Assembly: GCA_036274895.1 (NCBI GenBank)
Contig: DASUEU010000058.1
Location: 1-64,000 of the forward strand
DNA length: 64,000 nucleotides
From: CALMKX01 sp036274895
GTDB lineage: Bacteria > Acidobacteriota > Thermoanaerobaculia > Multivoradales > SZUA-115
Reading direction: 5' to 3'
This document shows positions 8,165-15,841 of this stretch, one piece after another; position 1 is the first letter of the stretch; each line of letters opens with the position of its first letter. The notes under the pieces were generated by a model. It searched no databases and had not been told where the DNA came from. It was given only the letters and a program-made list of their open reading frames with translations. The position numbers were made by a program, and so were the translations under genes.

Positions 8165-8406
8165 CTCCCCTGGGCCTGAGCGGGAGAGCGGCGCGCGTCG
8201 CTCCTCGCCTTGGTCGGGCTCGCATGGGCCTCCAGGTTGGCTTCGTCGCGTGGGCAGCTGACCACGCGAGCCAGCCCCTCCGCCGCCCAGGCGGTCGCCG
8301 AACGGTTCGGAATCCTGGGGCTGGGATGAGTTCCTGCTTGACGGACCGCCCTACGGAGGACTGGGGTAACGCCTCGGGTTCGCGTGAGTCGTCGCCCCAT
8401 CCCGAA

Positions 8407-8880
8407 TCATGAAGGGTTGGCGAAGTGAGCCGCCAGCGCAAGCAGACTGAGGCTACCCGTGACCACCACGAAGATCGCAACGGCCGTGAGACGACGCGCA
8501 GGGCTCGGGACACCCAGGAGGAGTAGCAGCAGCGGGCCGGTCACGCCCCAATTCTCCACCGACAAGGCAAGTGCCGTGAGGAGAGGGTACTTCGCGAAGC
8601 AGATCACGGGAGCAAGGACTGCTGAGATGATGGTTAGGGCTGTTACTAGGTTCTCGGCTCTCGGTCGGAGCTTGTAGAGATAGAACGCGAGCACCGGCGT
8701 CACGAACAAGGCGAGCGACTGCATGCTGCCTGTAACGAGGAGAGAGACCCCGGTGCCCACAACAACGTTGGTGACGAGGAGGATCGCGGCGAGGCGACGC
8801 CCCTTGATTTCGTCATCGGAACGGCCCTCGAGGTCTCGTTGTTCTCTCCATTCCTTAGTCTGAAGCGCTTGCTCGAACAT
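8407..8880 (-). CDS. small integral membrane protein, unknown
   Basis: A 157-residue protein with a hydrophilic, charged N-terminus (1-28) and about four hydrophobic segments (near residues 30-50, 55-70, 82-105 and 115-150). There is no recognisable motif and no signal peptide. It is the first minus-strand gene of the accessory island at 5.6-8.9 kb, about 280 bp upstream of leader copy A. The function is unknown. The charged N-terminus followed by a compact helical membrane domain is common among small proteins of mobile or defence islands, but this is only a resemblance. Confidence 0.55.
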   Translation of the reverse strand: MFEQALQTKEWREQRDLEGRSDDEIKGRRLAAILLVTNVVVGTGVSLLVTGSMQSLALFVTPVLAFYLYKLRPRAENLVTALTIISAVLAPVICFAKYPLLTALALSVENWGVTGPLLLLLLGVPSPARRLTAVAIFVVVTGSLSLLALAAHFANPS

Positions 8881-9169
8881 GGTCTCTGAGCCCCCCTAGA
8901 AGTGCGTACCGGTGCAGTGTGATGAAGGCATGGCTCGCCAACGAGCTTGGCTACTGAAAGAACGAGCTCTGCACGGAATCTCCCTCAGTGTGGATCGAAA
9001 ACATCCTCCAGCCTGGGTGGGGAGCTCCCTGTCGAGAAGGTGGCCCCAAGGTGCCAGCCTCTATGGCAGGCAGCGGCTTCGCCCACGCCAAGCCGCCTCG
9101 GTCCCGCTGGTAAAGTGCCCGGGTACGCCACGCAATCAGGACACGCCCGTTCCACCTCGGAGAGCCTCC

Positions 9170-10123
9170 ATGCTCAAGCGGATCCTCCTCGCGGTCGCCA
9201 TCGCCCTACTGCTGGCCCTGGTGGCAGTTTGGGCCGCCTATCGCCGCGACATGCGGCGCGCTTACGCGCGCGTCCAGGGAGCGAGCAGCGTCCTGCCCTC
9301 ACCCTACGGCAACATCGAATACACCCAGGGAGGGACGGGCCCGGCCGTCCTGGTGATCCACGGCAGCGGCGGCGGCTTCGACCAGGGCGAGCTGGTGGCG
9401 CGGGCCGCGCTCGGCGACGGCTTCCACTGGATCGCCCCTTCCCGCTTCGGCTACCTGCGCTCCACCTTCCACGCGGGCGCCACCTTCGACGACCAGGCCC
9501 ACGCCTACGCCCACCTCCTCGACCACCTGGGCATCGACAAGGCCGCCGTCCTCGCCCTCTCCCACGGCGGCCCTTCCGCCCTGCTCTTCGCCGTGCTGCA
9601 CCCCGAGCGGGTGTCCTCCCTGACCCTGATCTCCGCCGGCGTCGCCTCCTCCACGGACTCGGCGCAGGCCCAGGCCAACCGCCAGGGCGACGCGCTCAAG
9701 ACGATCTTCGAGCGGGACCTCACCTACTGGACCCTCACCCGGGCGGCCCGCAAGCGCTTCCTCACCATCATGGGCGCCAGCCCGGAGGTTGCCGCCGGCC
9801 TCACCCCCGAGCAGCGGCAGCTGGTCGATCAGCTGATCGACTTCATGAACCCGGTGTCCTTGCGCTCGGCGGGCGCGGCCTTCGACAACCAGGCCGCGAT
9901 GCCCAACGAGCGGATCGCCGCCATCCGCGCCCCCACCCTGATCCTCCACGCCGAAGACGACACCCTCCAGCTCGTCCGCCACGCCGAGGTCGCCGCCGCC
10001 ACCATCCCGGGCGCGGAGCGGGTCCGCTTCGAACGGGGAGGCCATCTCCTCCTGGCCGTAGAGCAGACGGCCATCCGCACCCGGGTCAGGGAGCACGTCC
10101 TCGCCCACGCCCAGCGCCCTTGA
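9170..10123 (+). CDS. membrane-anchored alpha/beta hydrolase
   Basis: A 317-residue protein. The ATG at 9170 (CGGAGAG about 6 nt upstream) opens on an N-terminal TM anchor (residues 4-22). The alpha/beta-hydrolase fold follows, with an HGSGGG oxyanion loop, nucleophile elbow LALSHGGPSA, an acid residue in HAEDDT and the catalytic His in RGGHLLL. The elbow has Leu in place of the usual first Gly. Family members hydrolyse esters, lactones or haloalkanes; the substrate is unknown. A GTGCCAG-type palindromic repeat lies upstream (9046-9070) and two more lie directly downstream (10141-10220). Confidence 0.85.
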   Translation: MLKRILLAVAIALLLALVAVWAAYRRDMRRAYARVQGASSVLPSPYGNIEYTQGGTGPAVLVIHGSGGGFDQGELVARAALGDGFHWIAPSRFGYLRSTFHAGATFDDQAHAYAHLLDHLGIDKAAVLALSHGGPSALLFAVLHPERVSSLTLISAGVASSTDSAQAQANRQGDALKTIFERDLTYWTLTRAARKRFLTIMGASPEVAAGLTPEQRQLVDQLIDFMNPVSLRSAGAAFDNQAAMPNERIAAIRAPTLILHAEDDTLQLVRHAEVAAATIPGAERVRFERGGHLLLAVEQTAIRTRVREHVLAHAQRP

Positions 10124-10140
10124 GCCCGGCCCGCCCGGGG

Positions 10141-10220
10141 CGCCGCAACAAGGTGCCAGCCTCTTTGCGGCGACGGTCGAATCGACATCCAGCCGCAAGG
10201 TGCCAGCATGCACTTTGTGG
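10141..10220. repeat. two GTGCCAG-core palindromic repeats
   Basis: Copy 1 has an 8-bp perfect stem CGCCGCAA (10141-10148) / TTGCGGCG (ending 10172) around AAGGTGCCAGC. Copy 2 (10193-10220) has arms CCGCAA and TTTGTGG around the same core. Related elements with different arms (CCGA/TCGG) occur at 11897, 20448 and 20795. The core is conserved while the arms co-vary. Confidence 0.6.
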
Positions 10221-10376
10221 TCGGTTACCCCTCCTTCACCCAGCCTGCCCATGCGGGCGCTGCCACGTTCCCCGCATCGATCATGGCGCCCCTCCCCGAC
10301 ATGCTCCTGCGCCGAGGTTGACGACGCACCCAACCCTCGTTGCAGCGGACAAGTCCCACGCGGTCCACGGCCGTGG

Positions 10377-11105
10377 TCAGGCGCACGAATCGACGAGAAC
10401 GGGATCGCCCACCGCGATGCGGCCTGGCTCCACGACCGAGCCGTAGATGCCGAGATGACCCTGACGATCGCGTGCGACCGCGCGCAGGATCGTCGGGTCG
10501 CGCTCCGAGGTCACCGGGTCGATGGTGATGACGACACATCGGCCGTCGCGTTTGTCGACTCGCATGCGCATCCCGCCGATGCGCAGCACAGAGCCCACCC
10601 AGGTGTCCTCGACGAACGGCGCTGCCTCGGCCGCCTCCACCAGGAGGTTCGGTCGAAACCGCCGGACGTCGAGCTCGCCGCCGACCAGCTCGCCGAGACT
10701 GGTGATCGTCTGAGTGGTGATGAGGCTCAGCGGCAGGGTGTCGAAGACCCCGCGGTCCTGCTTGATGACCCGCACTCCGGGTCCGAGCTCTGCGCAAAGC
10801 GCGGGGTCCCCGACGTCGAAGGTGCCCCCCGACGGAGTGTGGATGGCGACCGGCGACCGGTCGGGCTGCGCGGGGTCGACCAAGGACGGGCGATAGTGGC
10901 TCAGCTCCCCTCGCTCACGGAGTGTGAGCCAAGGGAACCCACTGTGCACGACGCCGTTTCGGATGAAGGCCCAGCGGCGATCGCCGGCCAGGCCATGCCA
11001 GGAGACCTCGGCTTGCGCCAGCTCCTCGGCGCCCATGGACTTGACCGGATAGCGCCACAATCCGACGACCCGGCCGACTTGGCTGCGGTTTCGAGAACGA
11101 TGCAT
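10377..11105 (-). CDS. MOSC domain protein
   Basis: A 242-residue protein with an N-terminal beta-barrel module (VGRVVGLWRYPVKSMGAEEL, typical of MOSC_N) followed by a MOSC domain (RFRPNLLVE; later GRCVVITIDP; then GHLGIYGSVVEPGRIAVGD). MOSC proteins handle sulfur or molybdenum-cofactor chemistry; eukaryotic mARC and bacterial YcbX/YiiM are relatives that reduce N-hydroxylated compounds. The ATG at 11105 is chosen because homologous sequence begins a few residues later; upstream in-frame sequence looks non-coding. C in RCVVITIDP is the likely cofactor-binding Cys. The gene stands alone. Confidence 0.85.
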   Translation of the reverse strand: MHRSRNRSQVGRVVGLWRYPVKSMGAEELAQAEVSWHGLAGDRRWAFIRNGVVHSGFPWLTLRERGELSHYRPSLVDPAQPDRSPVAIHTPSGGTFDVGDPALCAELGPGVRVIKQDRGVFDTLPLSLITTQTITSLGELVGGELDVRRFRPNLLVEAAEAAPFVEDTWVGSVLRIGGMRMRVDKRDGRCVVITIDPVTSERDPTILRAVARDRQGHLGIYGSVVEPGRIAVGDPVLVDSCA

Positions 11106-11283
11106 AGGGCGACCCCATGAAGGGCGCCCTTGCCGTTCGAGCCACCGTCGAGCGTGGCGGATCCGATCCGCTGCAGCGCCTCTCGACGGTGGCCGCACGC
11201 TGCCCAAGGCAGCGCTACGGAGACAATGCGCGCAGCAGACCACCAACGGAGACGGCGGTCAAGGCCACCGCCCTGGCTACCGG

Positions 11284-11306
11284 GTTCCCACGCAGAGCGT
11301 GGGAAC
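11284..11306. repeat. GTTCCCACG palindrome
   Basis: A 9-bp perfect stem (11284-11292 / 11298-11306) with loop CAGAG. The left arm and loop recur at 51447-51465. Palindromes of this wording are common intergenic repeats in Gram-negative genomes. It sits between the MOSC gene start and the 3' end of the HupE-like gene. Confidence 0.6.
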
Positions 11307-11321
11307 GAGGACCGCGGCCCC

Positions 11322-12476
11322 TCACATCGCCCGCTGAACCGCCCAGAACAGGCCCACCGCCGCGATGGCGAGCGACGCCGGCACGACCACGCGGATCCAG
11401 TACCAGGGCTTGTCGCGCCAGGCCCAGGTGGCGCCGAAGGCGAGGGCGAGCACCGTCAACTGGCCCAGCTCCACGCCAACGTTGAAGGACAAGAGCGCCG
11501 TCCACAGCTGGCCCTCCGGCAGGCCCAGCTCGGCGAGCACCCCGGCGAAGCCCAGGCCGTGCAGCAGGCCGAAGCCGAACACCAGGGCCGGCCGCCAGGG
11601 CTTGGGCTGATCGAAGACCACGTTCTCGATGGCCACCCAGGCGATCGACAGGGCGATCACCGTCTCGACCAGGCGGCTGGGCAGCGAGACCACCCCCAAC
11701 GTGGCCAGGGCCAGGGTGACCGTGTGGGCGAGGGTGAAGGCGGTCACCTGCATGAGCAGGGGCCGCCAGCGGGTCGACAGCAGGAACAGGCCGAGGACGA
11801 AGAGCACGTGGTCGATCCCCGCCGGCAGGATGTGCTCGAAGCCCAGCTTGACGTAGGTGCCAGCTGTCTCGATCGCGCCCTCTTCGGCGGCGCCTTCCGA
11901 GGTGCCAGCCATTTCGGGGGAGCGGGGCCACGGGCCGGAGACCCGCATCGGCGGGCCCTCGACCCCCTGCTCGAGCGGGCGCCGCCAGCCCGTCCCGCTG
12001 GCCTGGTGGAGGTAGGCGAGGACCACAGGCGGGAAGCCGCTCGAGACCTGCAACGTCACCAACTCGGCCCCCGGCGAGAGCCGCCCGGTCAGCCGGGCCG
12101 TGGTGCCCAGCACGGTGGGCACGGTCGAGGTCGCCGCCAGGCCCGCCTCGCGGTCCGGAAAGGTCACGCTCGGCATCACCGGCTCGCCGTCCACCCGCAC
12201 CCGCACCCGGCGCAGGAACATCTGCGCCAGCTCGGCCTCCTCCCGCGCCAGCTCTTCGGGCGAGAGGGCCTGGATCGCCGCCACCACCTGGAGGGCGTCG
12301 GTCGTGGGTGCCACCCCGAGCAGCAGGGCGTCGAGGTCGCAGGCGAGGTCGACCTGGTAGCTGCCGTCGGTCTTGAGCAGCACCACGGTGTCGGTGAAGG
12401 CGAGGTCGTGCGCCGCGGCGGGCGCCGCCAGGGCGAGGGCCAGAAGCCCGCCGGCGAAGAGCTCGAGCCGCCTCAT
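11322..12476 (-). CDS. HupE/UreJ-like membrane protein
   Basis: A 384-residue protein with a signal peptide (1-22), a periplasmic beta domain (about 23-210) and six hydrophobic helices in the last 170 residues. The His-containing motifs GFEHILPAGIDHVLFVLGL, FTLAHTVTLAL and FGLLHGLGFAG are typical of the HupE/UreJ_2 family, proposed to move or bind metals such as Ni. A functional link to the hydrogenase at 32-36 kb is possible but the loci are 20 kb apart. Its ATG overlaps the stop of the upstream R3H ATPase gene (ATGA). Two GTGCCAG repeats lie inside the linker near residues 185-207, so the repeat has contributed protein sequence. Confidence 0.8.
   Translation of the reverse strand: MRRLELFAGGLLALALAAPAAAHDLAFTDTVVLLKTDGSYQVDLACDLDALLLGVAPTTDALQVVAAIQALSPEELAREEAELAQMFLRRVRVRVDGEPVMPSVTFPDREAGLAATSTVPTVLGTTARLTGRLSPGAELVTLQVSSGFPPVVLAYLHQASGTGWRRPLEQGVEGPPMRVSGPWPRSPEMAGTSEGAAEEGAIETAGTYVKLGFEHILPAGIDHVLFVLGLFLLSTRWRPLLMQVTAFTLAHTVTLALATLGVVSLPSRLVETVIALSIAWVAIENVVFDQPKPWRPALVFGFGLLHGLGFAGVLAELGLPEGQLWTALLSFNVGVELGQLTVLALAFGATWAWRDKPWYWIRVVVPASLAIAAVGLFWAVQRAM
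11897..11917. repeat. GTGCCAG palindromic element inside the HupE-like gene
   Basis: The 21 nt from 11897 to 11917 match the element at 20795-20815 at 19 of 21 positions, with arms CCGA/TCGG. It encodes the in-frame residues EMAGTS of the linker of the HupE-like protein. A second partial core lies at about 11855-11866. Confidence 0.55.
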
Positions 12477-14065
12477 GCCGGGAAGATCACCACGCGCCGG
12501 TTGGGCTCCCGGCCGCGGCTCTCGGTGGTCAGCCCGGCCGAGGTGGCGAGCTCGTGCTGGAGGCGGCGTACGGTGCGCTCCTGGGGCGCCAGCTCCACGG
12601 GGCGGCCCTCTTCGAGCACCTCGTCGATCGCCTCCTCGGTCTGGCGCAGGGCCTCCTCGTAGTCCTCCGGCAGCTCGGGTAGGCCGAACTCGGCGCGCAG
12701 GAACCCCTCCAGCTGGGCCACCGTGTTGGACTTCACCACCGCCATGCGCAACCCTTCACGCTCGGCCTCGCGCAGTCGCTTGGCGGGCTTCCTCTGCTGG
12801 GACTTGAGGGTGAGCACCACGTCGGCCTCGCGGGGGGTCTCCACCAACTGCACGGGCACCCCCAGCTGGCGCACGCCACGCTCGAGCTTGCCGCGGGTGA
12901 TGCCGTAGGGAAAGATGCGCAACCGCTTGCGCACGAAGGGACCGGAGCTGCCGCGGTCGTAAGGGCTCTGCGGCGGGGCGAGCACTTCGGTCGGCGGCCC
13001 CGGCTCGCGAGTGCGGTAGCCCCGGCGCGGCCCTTCGGCGCGCAGGGGCTCGATCGGCTCGGCCTCCTCGATCTCCACCCCGCCATCCTCGCGGCGGGTG
13101 CGCTGCTCCGGCCGCGGCGAGGCCCCGCGCAGGAACCGATCCACCACGTCGGCCACCTGGTGGTGCACGGCCAGGCGGTCCTTGTCGTGGATCTCCACCA
13201 CCACCTCGAAGGTCGGCGGCGCCTTCCTCTCGAGCACCGTCTTCTGGCTGCCGCGGCGGCGCGCCTCGTCGTCCGAGAGGGTCACCGCCTGGATGCCTCC
13301 CACCAGGTCGCAGAGGGTGGGGTTGCGCAAGAGGTTCTCGAGGGTGTTGCCGTGGGCGGTGGCGATCAGCTGCACGCCCCGCTCGGCGATGGTGCGCGCG
13401 GCCAGGGCCTCGGCCGTGGTGCCGATCTCGTCGATCAGCACCACCTCCGGCATGTGGTTCTCCACCGCCTCGATCATCACCGCGTGCTGCTGGTCGGGGT
13501 GGGGTACCTGCATGCGCCGGGCGCGACCGATGGCGGAGTGGGGAATGTCGCCGTCGCCGGCGATCTCGTTCGAGGTGTCGACGATCACCACCCGCTTGCC
13601 CAGGTCGTCGGCCAGCACCCGCGCCGCCTCGCGCAGCAGGGTGGTCTTGCCCACCCCCGGCCGCCCCAGCAGCAGCAGGGAGCGGCCGGCCTCGATCACG
13701 TCGCGCAGCACCGTGAGCGTGCCGAAGACCGCCCGGCCCACCCGGCAGGTCAGGCCGATGACGTCGCCCACCCGGTTGCGGATGGCCGAGATGCGGTGGA
13801 GGGTGCCGCTGATGCCGGCCCGGTTGTCACCGCCGAAGCGCCCCACGCGGGCCACCACGTGGGCGAGGTCGTCGGCGGACACCGCTCGTTCGAGGAGATC
13901 CTCGGCGTGGCCACCGAAGCGGGCTTCGGGCCGCCGGCCGAGGTCGAGGACGACCTCGATCAGGCTCTCGCGGTCGGACCGCGCCGAGAGCACCCGCTGC
14001 ACCTCGTGGGGGAGCACCTCGAGCAGTAGCTCGAGATCGTCGGTGATGCTGACCCGGGCGGTCAT
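12473..14065 (-). CDS. SpoIIIAA/Ycf45-like AAA ATPase with R3H domain
   Basis: A 530-residue protein. The ATG at 14065 is set by a full-length anti-SD match (AGGAGGTGATC) just upstream, the strongest SD noted in the window. A P-loop ATPase of the SpoIIIAA/stage-III-sporulation type occupies about residues 20-320, with Walker A GRPGVGKTT and Walker B VVLIDEIG. A low-complexity Arg/Pro/Glu linker follows. The C-terminal ~150 residues contain a KH-like part and an R3H motif (ERTVRRLQHELA). R3H domains bind single-stranded nucleic acid. Non-sporulating bacteria, cyanobacteria and plastids carry this family (Ycf45) with poorly known function. Its stop overlaps the next ATG. Confidence 0.85.
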   Translation of the reverse strand: MTARVSITDDLELLLEVLPHEVQRVLSARSDRESLIEVVLDLGRRPEARFGGHAEDLLERAVSADDLAHVVARVGRFGGDNRAGISGTLHRISAIRNRVGDVIGLTCRVGRAVFGTLTVLRDVIEAGRSLLLLGRPGVGKTTLLREAARVLADDLGKRVVIVDTSNEIAGDGDIPHSAIGRARRMQVPHPDQQHAVMIEAVENHMPEVVLIDEIGTTAEALAARTIAERGVQLIATAHGNTLENLLRNPTLCDLVGGIQAVTLSDDEARRRGSQKTVLERKAPPTFEVVVEIHDKDRLAVHHQVADVVDRFLRGASPRPEQRTRREDGGVEIEEAEPIEPLRAEGPRRGYRTREPGPPTEVLAPPQSPYDRGSSGPFVRKRLRIFPYGITRGKLERGVRQLGVPVQLVETPREADVVLTLKSQQRKPAKRLREAEREGLRMAVVKSNTVAQLEGFLRAEFGLPELPEDYEEALRQTEEAIDEVLEEGRPVELAPQERTVRRLQHELATSAGLTTESRGREPNRRVVIFPA

Positions 14066-14079
14066 GCGGCGATCACCTC

Positions 14080-15732
14080 CTAGAAGCTCTCCTTGGTCGT
14101 CACCAGCCATTGGATGTCATCGATGGAGGGATCGCCGTCGAAGGGGAAAGCGATGTCGAAGTGGACCAGGGTGCCCCGGCCCGAGCGCGAGGAGCCCAGC
14201 CGCAGGCCGACGCCGATGTCGCGCAGGACCTCGTCCGCCCCGGGGTTGCGGCTGGGATCGTCGGGGTACCAGGCCCGGCCCACGTCGGCGAAGACGGCGC
14301 CGCCCACGTGGACCAGCTTGAGCACGTGCCAGTCGGTGTAGAAGCGCTGCTCGAGCGAGATCAGGAAGCGGCGGCTGCCGGACTGGTAGCGCAGCGGGTA
14401 GCCGCGCAGGCCGTTGTCGCCGCCGAGCAGGATCTGGCGGTCGAAATCGAGGTTGTCGCTCCAGGTGCCCCAGGCCGTGGCCACGAAGACGTGGCGGCCG
14501 AAGGTCTTGCGGTAGTAGCGGGCCTGGGCGTCGACGATCAAGTTCTCGGCCTCCCCGCTCTCCCAGTTCCACCGCCACGAGGCCGAGCCGGTGATGAAGC
14601 CGATCGCCTTCTCACCGAACTCGCCACCGTTCTCTGCGGTGAAGGAGAAGATCCCCAGGTCCTCGTCGGCTCCCAGGCTCTCCGCCGACCAGCCGGCGCG
14701 CCCGGTCACCCGCAAGCCGAAGTAGACGTCCTCGGTGCGCGAGATCTGGTCGAGGTTGTGGGTGGTGCGGAAGTCGTCCTCGACCCACTCGAAGCCCACC
14801 CAGGGATAGACCAGCTTGCGGCTGTCCGGGACGCGGAAGACCGGCTCCCCTTCGGCGGCCTTGGAGAAGATGTCGTCGAGGTAGGTGGCGCCGACGAAGA
14901 GGCGCAGGGATCGGCGGTTCCTCAAGCCCGGCGAGTAGCCGTAGAAGCCCTCGATGAAGTCCTGCTCGTGGCGGAAACGGTCGGTGATCTTGCCCAGGCG
15001 GTAGAAGCGGTCGAAGCGATCGTCCGTGCGGATGCGCAAGCCACCGGCCCAGCGGGAGTCCAGGCTGTAGAAGGGGCGGTTGACGTCGAAGACCTGGAAG
15101 CTGCCGTCGTCGTTGTCGCCGTACCACAGCTCCAGGCGGGCGCGGCTGCCGAGGAGGTTCTTGTCACGGTACCAGGCCACCCAACCCGAGCGGTCCACGT
15201 CCGAGCGGTTGGCGATCGCGATGTCCTTGCCGGTGCCCAGGAAGTTGGCGTCCTGGAGCTCGAACTCGGTGCGGCTCTTGCCCCCCGAGCGGGTGTAGCT
15301 CGCGCTGATGAACAGGGTCCAGACGTCCCGCGCCTCGACGGCCACGTCCACGACGCCGTCGCAGTAGGAGACCGGCACCACCGTGGCGTCGTAGAAGTAG
15401 CGCTGCGCGCGCAGGAGCCGCTCGGACTCCGCGAGCAGGCGGGGGTCGTAGCGGTCGCCGGTGCGAAACAGCAGCAAGTTCTCCACCACCGAGGGCCGCG
15501 TGTTGTAGTGCAGCCGGTTGACCAGGCGGTAGAGGCGGCGGTTCTCCCCCTCCTTGTTGGGATCGAAGACGTCGCCGATGGCGACCGCGACGTGGCCGAT
15601 GGTCGCGCCCTCCGCCACCATCACCTCGGGGGCCGGCACCGGACAGATGCGACGCTCCTCGGCGCCGGCACCGAGAGGAGGGAGGAAGAGGACCAGGAGG
15701 AGAGACAGAAGGAGGCGGTGGAAAGAGGGCAC
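14080..15732 (-). CDS. Omp85/BamA-like outer-membrane beta-barrel protein
   Basis: A 550-residue protein beginning at GTG 15732, which opens directly on a signal peptide (residues 2-24); no strong SD is present. Residues about 60-150 look like POTRA-type modules (NRLHYNTRPSVVENLLLFRTGD, then a Tyr/Asp beta strand). The remainder is a barrel rich in alternating aromatic strands, ending in W-L-V-T-T-K-E-S-F. The motif GGDNGLRGYPLRYQSGSRRF corresponds to the conserved G-RGY segment of Omp85 barrels. The likely role is outer-membrane insertion or secretion; it is shorter than BamA (about 800 residues) and closer to TamA/TpsB size. It sits 14 nt upstream of the R3H ATPase gene. Confidence 0.82.
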   Translation of the reverse strand: MPSFHRLLLSLLLVLFLPPLGAGAEERRICPVPAPEVMVAEGATIGHVAVAIGDVFDPNKEGENRRLYRLVNRLHYNTRPSVVENLLLFRTGDRYDPRLLAESERLLRAQRYFYDATVVPVSYCDGVVDVAVEARDVWTLFISASYTRSGGKSRTEFELQDANFLGTGKDIAIANRSDVDRSGWVAWYRDKNLLGSRARLELWYGDNDDGSFQVFDVNRPFYSLDSRWAGGLRIRTDDRFDRFYRLGKITDRFRHEQDFIEGFYGYSPGLRNRRSLRLFVGATYLDDIFSKAAEGEPVFRVPDSRKLVYPWVGFEWVEDDFRTTHNLDQISRTEDVYFGLRVTGRAGWSAESLGADEDLGIFSFTAENGGEFGEKAIGFITGSASWRWNWESGEAENLIVDAQARYYRKTFGRHVFVATAWGTWSDNLDFDRQILLGGDNGLRGYPLRYQSGSRRFLISLEQRFYTDWHVLKLVHVGGAVFADVGRAWYPDDPSRNPGADEVLRDIGVGLRLGSSRSGRGTLVHFDIAFPFDGDPSIDDIQWLVTTKESF

Positions 15733-15841
15733 GGCGGTATTCTGTCGCAGATTCCCTGCTGCGCGGCAGGAAAGGGCGCCCTGGTAGGATGCGCCCGCTC
15801 CGACCGCGACTCCGACCCTAGATCCCGAGGCCCGAGACCCC

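Noticed and set aside
8290..8330. Possible tRNA because of a GGTTCGGAATCC stretch
   Set aside because: No matching acceptor or anticodon stem can be folded around it.
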